36,464 nt of DNA from Acidovorax sp. (GTDB lineage Bacteria > Pseudomonadota > Gammaproteobacteria > Burkholderiales > Burkholderiaceae_C): positions 1-36,464 of the forward strand of contig SDXZ01000069.1 in assembly GCA_004210805.1 (NCBI GenBank), given 5' to 3'. The notes beneath the pieces are model-generated. The model did no database searches. It saw nothing but the letters and a program-made list of their open reading frames with translations, and had not been told where the DNA came from. Below, in pieces: positions 17,202 through 24,764 of the stretch; position 1 is the first letter of the stretch; every line of letters starts with the position of its first letter. Both the position numbers and the translations under genes were made by a program.

Positions 17202-17380
17202 CTTTGTTGACATCCTGCCCGCGTGCCCCGCAGACCCGCATGAATACTGGGCCTGAACAAATTGCCCACAAATTTGGCACTGCCAAAAAATCCTTATGAA
17301 TCAATCATCTGAAGGATTTTGCGTGCAAATTCTGTGCTAAGCCTCGGCGGCCGGAGTATGTTGCGCCGCATCAAGATTTG

Positions 17381-17389
17381 TGTGCATAA
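17381..17389 (-). promoter_or_regulatory. DnaA-box-like TTATGCACA
   Basis: The minus strand reads TTATGCACA, which fits the relaxed TTATNCACA form. It is the third island of module copy 1. Confidence 0.45.
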
Positions 17390-17527
17390 GTCGAACATCG
17401 GTCCGCCGTCAAGACCCAAGAAAGCCCCAAATTTGTGCTAGCCAGGATCACCTGGGTTCGATTGATTCTGAGATGTAAGCCGCAAGTGCTTGATTTGTCT
17501 GGGGTTTTGCAAGAAATCCAGAGTTTC

Positions 17528-17536
17528 TGTGGATAA
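17528..17536 (-). promoter_or_regulatory. DnaA box, perfect TTATCCACA
   Basis: Second perfect box, in the same orientation and 335 bases from the first, with almost identical flanks over 26 bases. Confidence 0.6.
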
Positions 17537-17598
17537 CTTTGTTGATATCTCCATTGTTTGCCGCGCCAGCCCTTGAAATACCGTGCTTTCGCTGGAAT

Positions 17599-17617
17599 GC
17601 CTGCAAAAAATGCAGGC
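17599..17617. other. Perfect hairpin in the priA-hemE gap
   Basis: GCCTGCA-aaaaa-TGCAGGC. On the hemE strand the T-run is in the loop rather than after the stem, so it is not a standard terminator, but it may still mark the end of the hemE transcript. Confidence 0.5.
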
Positions 17618-17725
17618 CCCGCGTTCCCTTTGAAATCAACGACTTACGAAGTGGTTGAGAATCTTTTCAGGGCCGTCCCCTGGGTGTGCAGGACTGCGCA
17701 TTGACTGCTTGCGCTGCTCCAGTTT

Positions 17726-17734
17726 TGTGCATAA
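17726..17734 (-). promoter_or_regulatory. DnaA-box-like TTATGCACA
   Basis: Same relaxed box as at 17381, 345 bases away, followed by the same GTC on the plus strand. It is the third island of module copy 2. Confidence 0.45.
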
Positions 17735-17789
17735 GTCCCGCGCTGCAGGCGCGCCGGCTGGCCCGCGGAGTGGCAGGCCAGTCCAACGT

Positions 17790-18755
17790 TCATCCCTGCC
17801 GCTGCGCGCGCGAATGGCTGTGCACCGCCTCGACCAGCGCCGACACATGCTCGGGCGGCGTGAACTGGCTGATGCCGTGGCCCAGGTTGAAGATGTGCGT
17901 GGGGCCGGTCGCGCGGGCTTGGCCGAGGTTGGCCGTCCAGTCCAGGCCCAGCACCTCACATTGGAGGTCCTTCATTTCGGGCAGCCAGATGCCGCCGCCC
18001 TTGGTGAACACGATGCGCGGCACGTCGGTGCCGTCCACGCCGGTGCGCTTGAGCTGTGCCAGCACCCGCTTGGTGTACGCCAGGCTGAACTCCTGGAACG
18101 CGCCATCGGCCAGCACGCCGCCCCAGCTGTCGAAAATCATCACGGCCTGCGCGCCCGCGTCGATCTGCGCATTGAGGTAGGCCGCCACACTGTCGGCGTT
18201 GATGGCCAGGATGCGGTGCATCAGGTCGGGGCGCGCGTACATCAGGCTCTTGACCAGGCGGTAGTCGTCCGATCCCTTGCCCTCGACCATGTAGCAGGCC
18301 AGCGTCCAGGGGCTGCCTGAGAAGCCGATCAGCGGCACGCGGCCGTTCAAGGCCTTGCGGATGCTGGTGACGGCGTCGAACACGTAGCGCAGCTTGTCCA
18401 TGTCGGGCACGGCCAGTTCGGCCACCGCGGCTTCGTCGCGCACTTGCTTGGCAAATCGCGGGCCCTCGCCTTCGGCAAACGACAGGCCCAGGCCCATGGC
18501 GTCGGGCACGGTGAGGATGTCGCTGAACAGGATGGCCGCATCGAGCGGAAAGCGCTCGAGCGGCTGCAGCGTCACCTCGGTCGCGTAATCCACGTTGGTG
18601 GCCAGGCCCATGAAGCTGCCGGCCTTGGCGCGCGTGGCCTTGTATTCAGGCAAATAGCGTCCCGCCTGGCGCATGAGCCACAGGGGGGTGTAGTCGGTGG
18701 CCTGGCGGCGGCAGGCGCGCAGGAAGGTGTCATTGGAGAGGGGGGCAAAGCTCAT
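17790..18755 (-). CDS. hemE: Uroporphyrinogen decarboxylase with apparent internal deletion
   Basis: 321 residues from the ATG at 18755 ([18 protein letters not shown]), where family alignments start; an upstream ATG at 18812 would add 19 unrelated residues. The enzyme decarboxylates uroporphyrinogen III to coproporphyrinogen III in heme synthesis. Active-site residues are present: R29 and R33 ([11 protein letters not shown]), D79 (FSDIL), Y155 (CYMVEG), S210 (FDSWGG) and H293 (NLGHGI). However, the usual stretch after the DWTxxLxxAR strand, containing the QGN(L/I)DP motif and the following helix, is absent. A282 is joined directly to [12 protein letters not shown] at 17909/17910, in frame. 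Normal family length is about 355-370, so about 48 residues are missing, one strand-helix unit of the TIM barrel. Either the gene is impaired or the assembly has collapsed. It is 53 bases downstream of the MBL-fold gene on the same strand. Confidence 0.9.
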   Translation of the reverse strand: MSFAPLSNDTFLRACRRQATDYTPLWLMRQAGRYLPEYKATRAKAGSFMGLATNVDYATEVTLQPLERFPLDAAILFSDILTVPDAMGLGLSFAEGEGPRFAKQVRDEAAVAELAVPDMDKLRYVFDAVTSIRKALNGRVPLIGFSGSPWTLACYMVEGKGSDDYRLVKSLMYARPDLMHRILAINADSVAAYLNAQIDAGAQAVMIFDSWGGVLADGAFQEFSLAYTKRVLAQLKRTGVDGTDVPRIVFTKGGGIWLPEMKDLQCEVLGLDWTANLGQARATGPTHIFNLGHGISQFTPPEHVSALVEAVHSHSRAQRQG

Positions 18756-18808
18756 GGCCCGATTGTCGCAGGGGGCGCGCCGCTGCCCTGCCCGGCGCGC
18801 CTCCGCCT

Positions 18809-19804
18809 TCAATGCGCCAGCTTGTACTGCACCAGTCCGTACACGCTGTAGCCCACCAGGTCGGGCATTGCGTAGCCGGGGAAGGCCTTGGCCATTTCTG
18901 CCTGGATCGCCTGGTGGTGCGCGCCCTGGCGTGCGGGGTCGCTCAGCTCGCTGGCGCGGCTGCCCAGGCGGTGGATGTAGCCCGTCACCACTGCGTCGGC
19001 CTTGTCGAGGTAGGCCGTTTGCTCGGCCACCGCCTGCGCCACGGGCACAAAGCTGCCGCGCCCGCCGTAGACCTTGCCGGTGCCCAGGCGGGGCAGTTCG
19101 GCCAGCCCGGCCTTCCAGCCGGCCAGCGTGGGCAGGGGCTTTCCGTTCACGATACCGCCCTCCAGCCAGGCGTGGGTGCGCGTGTGCACCAAGTCCCCCA
19201 CGGCCAGGTCGCCGGTCTGGTCAAAGCGCACCACGGTCTGGTTGCTGGAGATGCCCGGCTGGGGCAGCTCGAACAGCGTGATCGTTTCGCCCGATTGGAG
19301 CGTGATGCGGTGCTGGCCGGAATACGTGGTCTTGATGGCCTCTGCGCGCGCGTAGGTTGCGTCAGTGAACGCTTTGGCAACGTGCACCCAGAAATGGCGC
19401 TTGTACGCGTCGGTGCCCGGCACGGCGGCGGCGGTCTTGGCCGACGCGATGCTCTCGATGCCCTGGGCGTGGAACACCGAGAGGCCGTTGAATTTGTCGG
19501 GGTTGGGGTGTGTCACGACCACGCGGGTCACAGGGGACTTCGTCTGGCTCCGGATGGATGCGAGCAGCGCCTCGGCATGGGCGGGGGTGAACTGGGCATC
19601 GACCACCGTCACCTCCTGGCCATCGTCGTACCAGACAGAGTGGGTGTTGAAACCGGCAGCGTCGGAGGTGAAAACGTTTACGGTGCCCGCCCAGGAGGTG
19701 GCGCCGGCGAACGTGAGGGCGATGGCCGCCAGCGCGCGCAGAGCGCGGGGGCGGCGCAGGGGCCGGAAGGGGCTGGTAAAGCGGGCGAATTGCGAGGCAA
19801 TCAT
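18809..19804 (-). CDS. Exported MBL-fold protein with degenerate metal motif
   Basis: 331 residues. A basic N-terminus followed by a hydrophobic stretch and TSWA|G suggests a cleaved signal peptide of about 39 residues, so it is periplasmic or secreted. The fold is metallo-beta-lactamase-like: [20 protein letters not shown], then the motif region [13 protein letters not shown], then [16 protein letters not shown]. The canonical HxHxDH is H99-P-N101-P-D103-K104, so two of the four metal ligands of this motif are replaced. The remaining ligand candidates H99, D103 and the GD/H late region may still hold one metal, or the protein may not be catalytic. The substrate is unknown. It is divergent from an AraC regulator, which probably controls it. 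hemE follows 53 bases later and could be co-transcribed. Confidence 0.83.
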   Translation of the reverse strand: MIASQFARFTSPFRPLRRPRALRALAAIALTFAGATSWAGTVNVFTSDAAGFNTHSVWYDDGQEVTVVDAQFTPAHAEALLASIRSQTKSPVTRVVVTHPNPDKFNGLSVFHAQGIESIASAKTAAAVPGTDAYKRHFWVHVAKAFTDATYARAEAIKTTYSGQHRITLQSGETITLFELPQPGISSNQTVVRFDQTGDLAVGDLVHTRTHAWLEGGIVNGKPLPTLAGWKAGLAELPRLGTGKVYGGRGSFVPVAQAVAEQTAYLDKADAVVTGYIHRLGSRASELSDPARQGAHHQAIQAEMAKAFPGYAMPDLVGYSVYGLVQYKLAH

Positions 19805-19810
19805 GGTGTG

Positions 19811-19834
19811 GGCTCAATGAAGTGGAAATGAGCC
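19811..19834. promoter_or_regulatory. Inverted repeat in the MBL-AraC divergent region
   Basis: GGCTCA-n12-TGAGCC lies directly upstream of the MBL-fold gene start and within 60 bases of the AraC gene. It could be an operator, though AraC-family sites are often direct repeats. Confidence 0.4.
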
Positions 19835-19886
19835 TCTAAGGTAAATTCGCGAGGCTTGGCCGTCTCGGCGCACCACGACAAAAAAT

Positions 19887-20738
19887 ATGCCCAAACAGAC
19901 AAACGCAACGAACGCTGCCCAGGCGCCTGCGCTGGGCCGCCGCAGGCCGCGCACTGCGGCGCTGGCCTCGTCGGTGCTTGCCAACCCGATCGATGCCGAT
20001 ACCGCCGGGCGCGCAGTCTGTGTGGTGTCCGACCGCTACCCGCCCTTTGACGGCCACTGGCACGCCCACCAGAGCGCCCAGTTTGTCTATGCCTGCGAGG
20101 GCATGCTGACCACCCACACGCAGCGCGGTACCTGGATCGTGCCGCCCCACCGTGCGGTGTGGTTGCCGCCCGGCATGGTCCACAAGGTGGCCGCCGACCG
20201 CCCGGTGTGGCTGCGCACGCTGTACGTGAAACCCGGCGCGGCCGATACCCCGTCGGAGCCAGGCGTCGTTACGGTCGATCCGTTGCTCGACGCCCTGCTG
20301 GCCGAGGCCGCGAGTTTTGGCACCGACTACCCGCTGGGCGGGCGAGAAGAGCGCCTGATCGCCGTCATCCTGGACCGCCTGCCGAACCTGGAAACCGTGC
20401 CGTCGTACCTGCCCACCCCGGCCGACCCGCGGCTGGTGCGCCTCACCGCCGCGCTGCAGGCGCAGCCCGCCGATGCACGCACGCTCGATGAACTGGCCAC
20501 CGCCTGCGGCATGACCGCCCGCACCGCCGCTCGGTTGTTTGCCAAGGAAACGGGGCTGACCTTTGCCCAGTGGCGCCAGCAGCTGCGCCTGCTCAAAGGC
20601 ATGCAATGGCTCAGCCAGGGCCGCAGCGTGACCGAGGTGGCGCTCGAAGTCGGCTATCTGGACGTGTCGGGGTTCATCACCGTGTTCAAGCAAGCGTTTG
20701 GCGACACGCCGGCGCGGTACTTTCGGCGCGGCGGCTGA
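19887..20738 (+). CDS. AraC-family transcriptional regulator
   Basis: 283 residues. A cupin-like N-terminal sensing part (about 40-130) contains GHWHAHQSAQFVYACEGMLTT-type strings and PPHRAVWLPPGMVHKV, typical of AraC_binding cupins. The C-terminal double helix-turn-helix (about 185-283) has TLDELATACGMTARTAARLF and the signature VALEVGYLDVSGFITVFKQAFG-type second helix-turn-helix. The first ATG is followed by a polar, low-complexity leader of about 35 residues, so the start might be further in. It is divergent from the MBL-fold gene and convergent with the MFS exporter; control of the MBL-fold gene is the simplest inference. The effector is unknown. Confidence 0.92.
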   Translation: MPKQTNATNAAQAPALGRRRPRTAALASSVLANPIDADTAGRAVCVVSDRYPPFDGHWHAHQSAQFVYACEGMLTTHTQRGTWIVPPHRAVWLPPGMVHKVAADRPVWLRTLYVKPGAADTPSEPGVVTVDPLLDALLAEAASFGTDYPLGGREERLIAVILDRLPNLETVPSYLPTPADPRLVRLTAALQAQPADARTLDELATACGMTARTAARLFAKETGLTFAQWRQQLRLLKGMQWLSQGRSVTEVALEVGYLDVSGFITVFKQAFGDTPARYFRRGG

Positions 20739-20779
20739 GCGGGCTTGCGCCGCAGGGCGGCTGATTTGTTATGAGCGAA

Positions 20780-22369
20780 CTACCGCTCTGCGATGTAGTG
20801 CGACATGCGCACCACTTCACCGGGGGCGAGGAAGGCTCGCACCTCGGTCTCCAGCGTCTGGTCGGCCATGGTGGCGCGGGCGCGCTGGTGCAGGTAGTCG
20901 GCCCAGGATTCGACGATGAAGCGCTCCACATAACGCGAGGGCTCGCCCAGGTCCTTGTACACGCGCCAGAAGGTCGCACCGTCGCGCCGGCGCGGCGCCT
21001 TCATGCGGCTGATGGTGTCCAGGAACTCGGCGTCGGTGCCCGGCGCAATGCGGTAGCCCACTTCCACCGCCACAGGGCCGGCCTCGGGCAGGGGCTCGGC
21101 CTCGATAAATAGTTCGTCCCAGGGCGTGGCCTGGGTCACCTCGTGCAGCGCGCCCATGCGCAGCGGCATGGGCTTGGCCAGCAGCAGGCCCACGCTCATC
21201 AGGGCCGCGGCCACGTACAGCGTGGGCGCCAGGCCGACGATGTCGGACGCTGCGCCCCAGAACGCCGAGCCCATCGCAAACGCCCCCAGCGCCGCCACCA
21301 TGTGCATGGCCACCGCGCGCGATCGCACCCACTGTGGCGCGCTGGCCTGCGTGGCCGTGTTGAAGGTGGACATGGCCGACATCCACGCCGCGCCCGCAAA
21401 CAGCATGGCGATGTAGACCACCCAGGCGATCTTGGTCAGCGCCGCCACCAGCATGGCCAGGGCAAACACCACGCCGCCCACGCCCACGATGATCTCCATG
21501 CCAAACCGCGCGCGCAGCCGCCCCAGCACCAGGCCGACGGCCACCGCGCCGGTGCCCAGGCAGCCCATCAGCAGGCCAAAGCCCGGCGCCCCGGTGCCCA
21601 GGCGCTGGGCGATGGCGGGGAGCAGGGCCCACAGGGCCGAGCCCGCGGCGCTGAATGCCATCACCCGCACCAGTTGCGCCAGGATGATGCGCGAGTGCCA
21701 GGCAAAACGCAGCCCGCTCAGCGTGCCGCCCCAAAGGCGCTCGGCGGGCAGCTTGGAGGGCGGGTGGGCCTTGGGCGGCCAGCGGCGGATGGACCCCCAC
21801 ATCACCAGGGTGGTAGTGACCGTGACAGCGAACACCCAGCCCGCGCCCAGCTGGGCAAACACCAGCCCTGCCAGCGTCGGCCCGATGGCGCGCGCTGCGT
21901 TGTACGCAATGCTGACAGCGGTGATGGCCTGGGGCCATTCGTCGCGCGGGACGGGGTCGATGACTGAGGAGTTCCAGGCCGGCGTGAGCACGGCGGTACA
22001 GCAGCCGCAGATGAACACCAGGAACAGCACCGAAGCCGGCCCACCCCATCCGCCCAGCACCAGCAGCGTGAGCAGCGCACAGGCCGCCACCTGCGCCATC
22101 AGCGCGCCAGAGATCAAACGGCGCCGGTCGGTGGTGTCGGCCAGCACACCGGCGGGCAGTGCCAGCAGGAACATCGGCATGAACACGGCCGTCTGCACCA
22201 GCGCCGCCAGGAACGACGAGCCGGTGAGCTCCACCATGAGCCAGGCGGCCGCCATGGTCTGCATGCCGCTGCCGATGAAGAACACGCCACCGCAAATCCA
22301 CAGGCCCCGAAAGGCGGGTTGGCGCAGAGGGCTCCAGAGCGAGGTGGACGTCGACATGGGATGGGACAC
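20780..22369 (-). CDS. MFS transporter, MFS_3 (transmembrane secretion effector) type, with C-terminal domain
   Basis: 529 residues. Residues about 15-410 form a twelve-helix major facilitator, with the loop string LPAGVLADTTDRRRLISG after helix two. The last 95 residues (about 430-529) form a soluble domain starting VAVEVGYRIAPGTDAEFL and including RRRDGATFWRVYKDLG, RYVERFIVESWADYLHQ and HYIAE. This looks like a ferredoxin-fold antibiotic-biosynthesis-monooxygenase-like domain and is characteristic of the 524-residue MFS_3/PF05977 group. The family is related to EntS-like exporters; the substrate is unknown. The start may be the first ATG (22369) or the one four codons on. It is convergent with the AraC gene and 40 bases from it. 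Confidence 0.9.
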   Translation of the reverse strand: MSHPMSTSTSLWSPLRQPAFRGLWICGGVFFIGSGMQTMAAAWLMVELTGSSFLAALVQTAVFMPMFLLALPAGVLADTTDRRRLISGALMAQVAACALLTLLVLGGWGGPASVLFLVFICGCCTAVLTPAWNSSVIDPVPRDEWPQAITAVSIAYNAARAIGPTLAGLVFAQLGAGWVFAVTVTTTLVMWGSIRRWPPKAHPPSKLPAERLWGGTLSGLRFAWHSRIILAQLVRVMAFSAAGSALWALLPAIAQRLGTGAPGFGLLMGCLGTGAVAVGLVLGRLRARFGMEIIVGVGGVVFALAMLVAALTKIAWVVYIAMLFAGAAWMSAMSTFNTATQASAPQWVRSRAVAMHMVAALGAFAMGSAFWGAASDIVGLAPTLYVAAALMSVGLLLAKPMPLRMGALHEVTQATPWDELFIEAEPLPEAGPVAVEVGYRIAPGTDAEFLDTISRMKAPRRRDGATFWRVYKDLGEPSRYVERFIVESWADYLHQRARATMADQTLETEVRAFLAPGEVVRMSHYIAER

Positions 22370-22481
22370 CGGTCAGCGGCGGGTGGTGCGGCCGACAAAT
22401 TACTAAGGATGCACAGGATATCGCTTTGGCGCGTAGTGCGTGGACTTCGCTGGCCGGGTGCCTCGCCGGGTAAAAAATCAA

Positions 22482-22539
22482 GCAAAAATGGACTCTAGCG
22501 CTTGATGTGTAAGCGCTACTAGCTATTAATTCAATAGCG
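22482..22539 (+). repeat. Dispersed repeat, family 1, copy 5
   Basis: TAGCGCTT-gatgtgt-AAGCGCTA followed by AGCTATT-aattc-AATAGCG, both stems perfect. This is the best-preserved copy in the window. It overlaps the 3' end of the LysR gene: the last codons and the TAA stop of that gene come from the second stem. Confidence 0.8.
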
Positions 22540-23428
22540 TTCCGCTTTTCCCCGCCTCCAGCAGCCGCGTGAGCAGCGGATGCATCACCTTGCGCGCGCT
22601 GTAGATCAGGTGGAACTGTTCCTGCACGTCCGGTGTGGTGCCCACCTGCACCAGGCCATGCGTGTGTGCCAGGTGCTCGCCCAGAGAAACGGGCGCGGGC
22701 ATCACGCCCATGCCGGTGGCCGCAAAGGTGCTCAAAAGGGCGCTGTCTTCAAACTCCCCGGCGATGCGTGGGCGGATGCGTTCGCGCTCCAGCCACTGGT
22801 CGATGCGGGCGCGCATGGCCGCGTGGTCGGTGGGCAGCAGCACGGGCACCACGGCCAGGCTGTGCGGGAAGTTGTGAGCTGCCGCATCGGCCCACAAACG
22901 CGGCGCGTACCAGGCGATGGCGCTGGTGCCCAGCAGCTGGCTGGTGGTGCGCAGGGCGCGGTTGGGCGGTGCGGCGCGGTCGGCAAGCACCGCATCGAGC
23001 TTGTGCAGCGCGAGCTCGCCCAGCAGCGGCTGGAACTCGCCTTCGTGGCACAGCAGGCGCAGGTGGGGCTCGTCCAGCACGGGGGTCAACAGCCGGTGCA
23101 CGGCCAGCTTGGCGATGCCGTCGGAGATGCCCAGGTTCAGCCGCAGCGTCTGGCCGCTGGCGGCCTCGCGCACGCGCACGGGCAGCAGCTCGCCCAGCGC
23201 AAAGATGTGGTCCGCCTCGTGCAGCGCGGCCACGCCGGCGTCGGTGAGCACCAGGTTGCGGCCCTCGGTACGCAGCAGGCTCACGCCCAGGGCTTTTTCC
23301 AGCTCGCGCACCTGGGCGCTGATGGTCTGCACGGCCATGTCCAGCCGCTCGGCAGCGCGGGCGATGCCGCCTTCCTTGGCCACGACCCAGAAGTAAAAAA
23401 GATGGCGGTAGTTGAAGCTCTGGCTCAT
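22526..23428 (-). CDS. LysR-family regulator, NhaR-like
   Basis: 300 residues from the ATG at 23428, preceded by GAGGAAATC, a strong ribosome binding site; a 39-residue upstream extension of the frame is ignored. The N-terminal winged helix-turn-helix (FNYRHLFYFWVVAKEGG, AAERLDMAVQTISAQVRELEKALG) and the effector domain wording (LLRTEGRNLVLTDAG, GISDGIAKLAVHRLL) match the NhaR subgroup, which senses Na+/H+ stress in enterics. It is divergent from the TerC gene with a perfect palindrome between them, so it likely controls that gene. The C-terminal codons and stop codon lie within a dispersed repeat, so the C-terminus may differ from relatives by a few residues. Confidence 0.9.
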   Translation of the reverse strand: MSQSFNYRHLFYFWVVAKEGGIARAAERLDMAVQTISAQVRELEKALGVSLLRTEGRNLVLTDAGVAALHEADHIFALGELLPVRVREAASGQTLRLNLGISDGIAKLAVHRLLTPVLDEPHLRLLCHEGEFQPLLGELALHKLDAVLADRAAPPNRALRTTSQLLGTSAIAWYAPRLWADAAAHNFPHSLAVVPVLLPTDHAAMRARIDQWLERERIRPRIAGEFEDSALLSTFAATGMGVMPAPVSLGEHLAHTHGLVQVGTTPDVQEQFHLIYSARKVMHPLLTRLLEAGKSGTLLN

Positions 23429-23463
23429 GATTTCCTCGCAATCGGCACCAGGGTGCTGGGGCG

Positions 23464-23486
23464 TTGGTTCGTAAAAACCGAACCAA
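23464..23486. promoter_or_regulatory. Perfect 8+7+8 palindrome, probable LysR operator
   Basis: TTGGTTCG-taaaaac-CGAACCAA, 36 bases upstream of the LysR start and about 108 bases upstream of terC. It contains the T-N11-A layout typical of LysR-type recognition sites (TTCG-n7-CGAA). Confidence 0.75.
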
Positions 23487-23542
23487 TGGTACCGATATGA
23501 CAGGTTTTTAAGAATCGATTGCGCCCCTACAGTCCGTCCAGT

Positions 23543-23573
23543 CATCGGCAGGTCTTGCCCGATGAAACATTTT
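23543..23573 (+). promoter_or_regulatory. Hairpin and T-tract in the terC leader
   Basis: CATCGG-n10-CCGATG followed four bases later by ATTTTT, 21 bases before the terC start. It could be an attenuator or a terminator ahead of the gene. It does not match the yybP-ykoY manganese riboswitch that precedes some TerC/Alx genes. Confidence 0.4.
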
Positions 23574-23593
23574 TCCCCTCGGAGCTATAAATC

Positions 23594-24577
23594 ATGGAAA
23601 CCATAGGAACCTGGTGGATGTGGGCGGGTTTTGCCGTCTTTGTGGTCGTCGCGATCGGCGTCGATCTGTTGGTGATGGAGCGCCAGGGCGCGCACAAGGT
23701 CACGATGAAAGAGGCTCTGCGCTGGAGCCTCTTGTGGTTCTCGCTGGCGTTCGTGTTCGTCGCCATCCTCTGGTGGTACCTCGACAGCAGCCAGGGCCGC
23801 GAGGTGGCCAACACGGTGTCGATGCAGTTCATCACCGGCTACCTGGTCGAAAAGAGCTTGTCGATCGACAACATCTTCGTCTTCCTGATGCTGTTCAGCT
23901 ACTTCGCCGTGCCGCCGCAGTACCAAAAGCGCGCGCTCATCATCGGCATCATCGGCGCCATCGTGCTGCGCACGCTGCTGATCCTGGCGGGTGCTTGGCT
24001 GCTGGCCACCTTCCACTGGCTGCTGTACGTGTTCGGCGCGTTCCTTGTGGTCACGGGTGCCAAGATGTGGTTCGCTGCGGGCCAGGAGCCTGATATCGCC
24101 ACCAACCCGGTGCTCAAGCTCTTGAAGAAGCGCATCCGCATCACCGACCAGTTCGACGGCGAGAAACTCTCCACGCTGATTAACGGCGTAAAGCACTACA
24201 CCCCGCTGTTCGTGGTGCTGGTGCTCATCGGCACCACCGACATCATCTTCGCGGTCGACAGCATCCCGGCCATCTTCGCGATCACCAACGACCCGTTCAT
24301 CGTGCTCACGGCCAACATCTTCGCCATCCTGGGCCTGCGTGCGCTGTACTTCCTGCTGGCTGACCTGGCCGACCGCTTCCATCTGCTGGCCTATGGCCTG
24401 GCGCTGGTGCTGATCTTCATCGGTGGCAAGATGCTGCTCATCGACCTGGTCAAGATCCCGATCGGCTACGCCCTCCTGGTGACAGCCGGCCTGATTGCCG
24501 GGTCCATCTTCCTGTCGCTGCGCAGCTCGGGTGGCAACACCCAGCAGCCCGCACAGGCCCTGCCCCCCAAGGACTGA
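23594..24577 (+). CDS. TerC/Alx family integral membrane protein
   Basis: 327 residues, the usual length for Alx-type members. There are about nine hydrophobic segments. The two family signatures are present: EKSLSIDNIFVF in the third or fourth helix and TTDIIFAVDSIPAIFAIT in the seventh, each with the acidic residues thought to bind metal. A cytoplasmic loop (about 160-190, rich in Lys and Arg) separates the halves. Relatives are linked to manganese efflux (Alx/MntP-like response to alkaline pH) and tellurite resistance; the ion here is inferred, not shown. The start is the ATG at 23594 with GGAG at 23581-23584 as binding site. It is divergent from the NhaR-like regulator and followed after 18 bases by a small membrane protein gene, so these form an operon. 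Confidence 0.93.
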   Translation: METIGTWWMWAGFAVFVVVAIGVDLLVMERQGAHKVTMKEALRWSLLWFSLAFVFVAILWWYLDSSQGREVANTVSMQFITGYLVEKSLSIDNIFVFLMLFSYFAVPPQYQKRALIIGIIGAIVLRTLLILAGAWLLATFHWLLYVFGAFLVVTGAKMWFAAGQEPDIATNPVLKLLKKRIRITDQFDGEKLSTLINGVKHYTPLFVVLVLIGTTDIIFAVDSIPAIFAITNDPFIVLTANIFAILGLRALYFLLADLADRFHLLAYGLALVLIFIGGKMLLIDLVKIPIGYALLVTAGLIAGSIFLSLRSSGGNTQQPAQALPPKD

Positions 24578-24595
24578 CCGCAAGGAACACACGCC

Positions 24596-24757
24596 ATGGA
24601 ACTGCTCGACTCTGTGCTGCTGTTTCTCTTGGGCGGCCTCATCGCCGCCACCGTCATCGCCCACCGCGCGGGCAACGAGAAGCGCGATGTGCGGCTGCTG
24701 ATGGGGCTCTCGGCGCTGTGCGGCGCGGGCACCGCTGCCGCCTTTGCGTGGAACTGA
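24596..24757 (+). CDS. Small membrane protein (53 residues) in the terC operon
   Basis: Begins ATG at 24596 with AAGGAAC upstream, 18 bases after terC, and ends TGA at 24757. Sequence in parts: MELLDSVLLFLLGGLIAATV, then a polar stretch with HRAGNEKRDVR, then LLMGLSALCGAGTAAAFAWN. It has two short hydrophobic segments flanking a charged loop, so a hairpin in the inner membrane is likely. I recognise no family. Its position suggests it assists TerC or the next protein. Confidence 0.65.
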   Translation: MELLDSVLLFLLGGLIAATVIAHRAGNEKRDVRLLMGLSALCGAGTAAAFAWN

Positions 24758-24764
24758 CCGCGCA

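Larger units (their letters stand above)
17151..17392. repeat. Duplicated island module, copy 1
   Basis: Islands in order: AAGTGCTTGATTTG at 17151-17164, a 26-base island at 17189-17214 around CTGTGGATAACTTTGTTGA, and TTGTGTGCATAAGTC at about 17379-17392. The intervals between islands are not alike in sequence, but their lengths (38 and 190 bases) nearly match those of copy 2. Confidence 0.75.
17484..17737. repeat. Duplicated island module, copy 2
   Basis: The same islands in the same order: AAGTGCTTGATTTG at 17484-17497 (identical), the 26-base island at 17524-17549 with one base changed, and TTTTGTGCATAAGTC at about 17724-17737. Intervals are 40 and 200 bases. The whole module is offset by about 333-345 bases from copy 1. 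Confidence 0.75.
17098..17789. other. priA-hemE intergenic region with duplicated module
   Basis: About 690 bases without a convincing gene; a 63-codon minus-strand frame at 17448-17639 looks spurious. It is AT-richer than its surroundings and holds two collinear sets of conserved islands, described as separate features. It is the upstream region of priA and the downstream region of hemE. Confidence 0.75.

Noticed and set aside
17448-17639. 63-codon minus-strand frame in the priA-hemE gap
   Set aside because: No binding site, low-complexity content, and it covers the conserved DNA islands, which explain the sequence better.
17151-17737. Chromosomal replication origin
   Set aside because: DnaA boxes are present, but dnaA, dnaN, gyrB and rpmH are not nearby, box number is low, and no long AT-rich unwinding element is evident.
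23500-23593. yybP-ykoY manganese riboswitch ahead of terC
   Set aside because: The conserved core strings of that riboswitch are absent and the leader after the palindrome is short.
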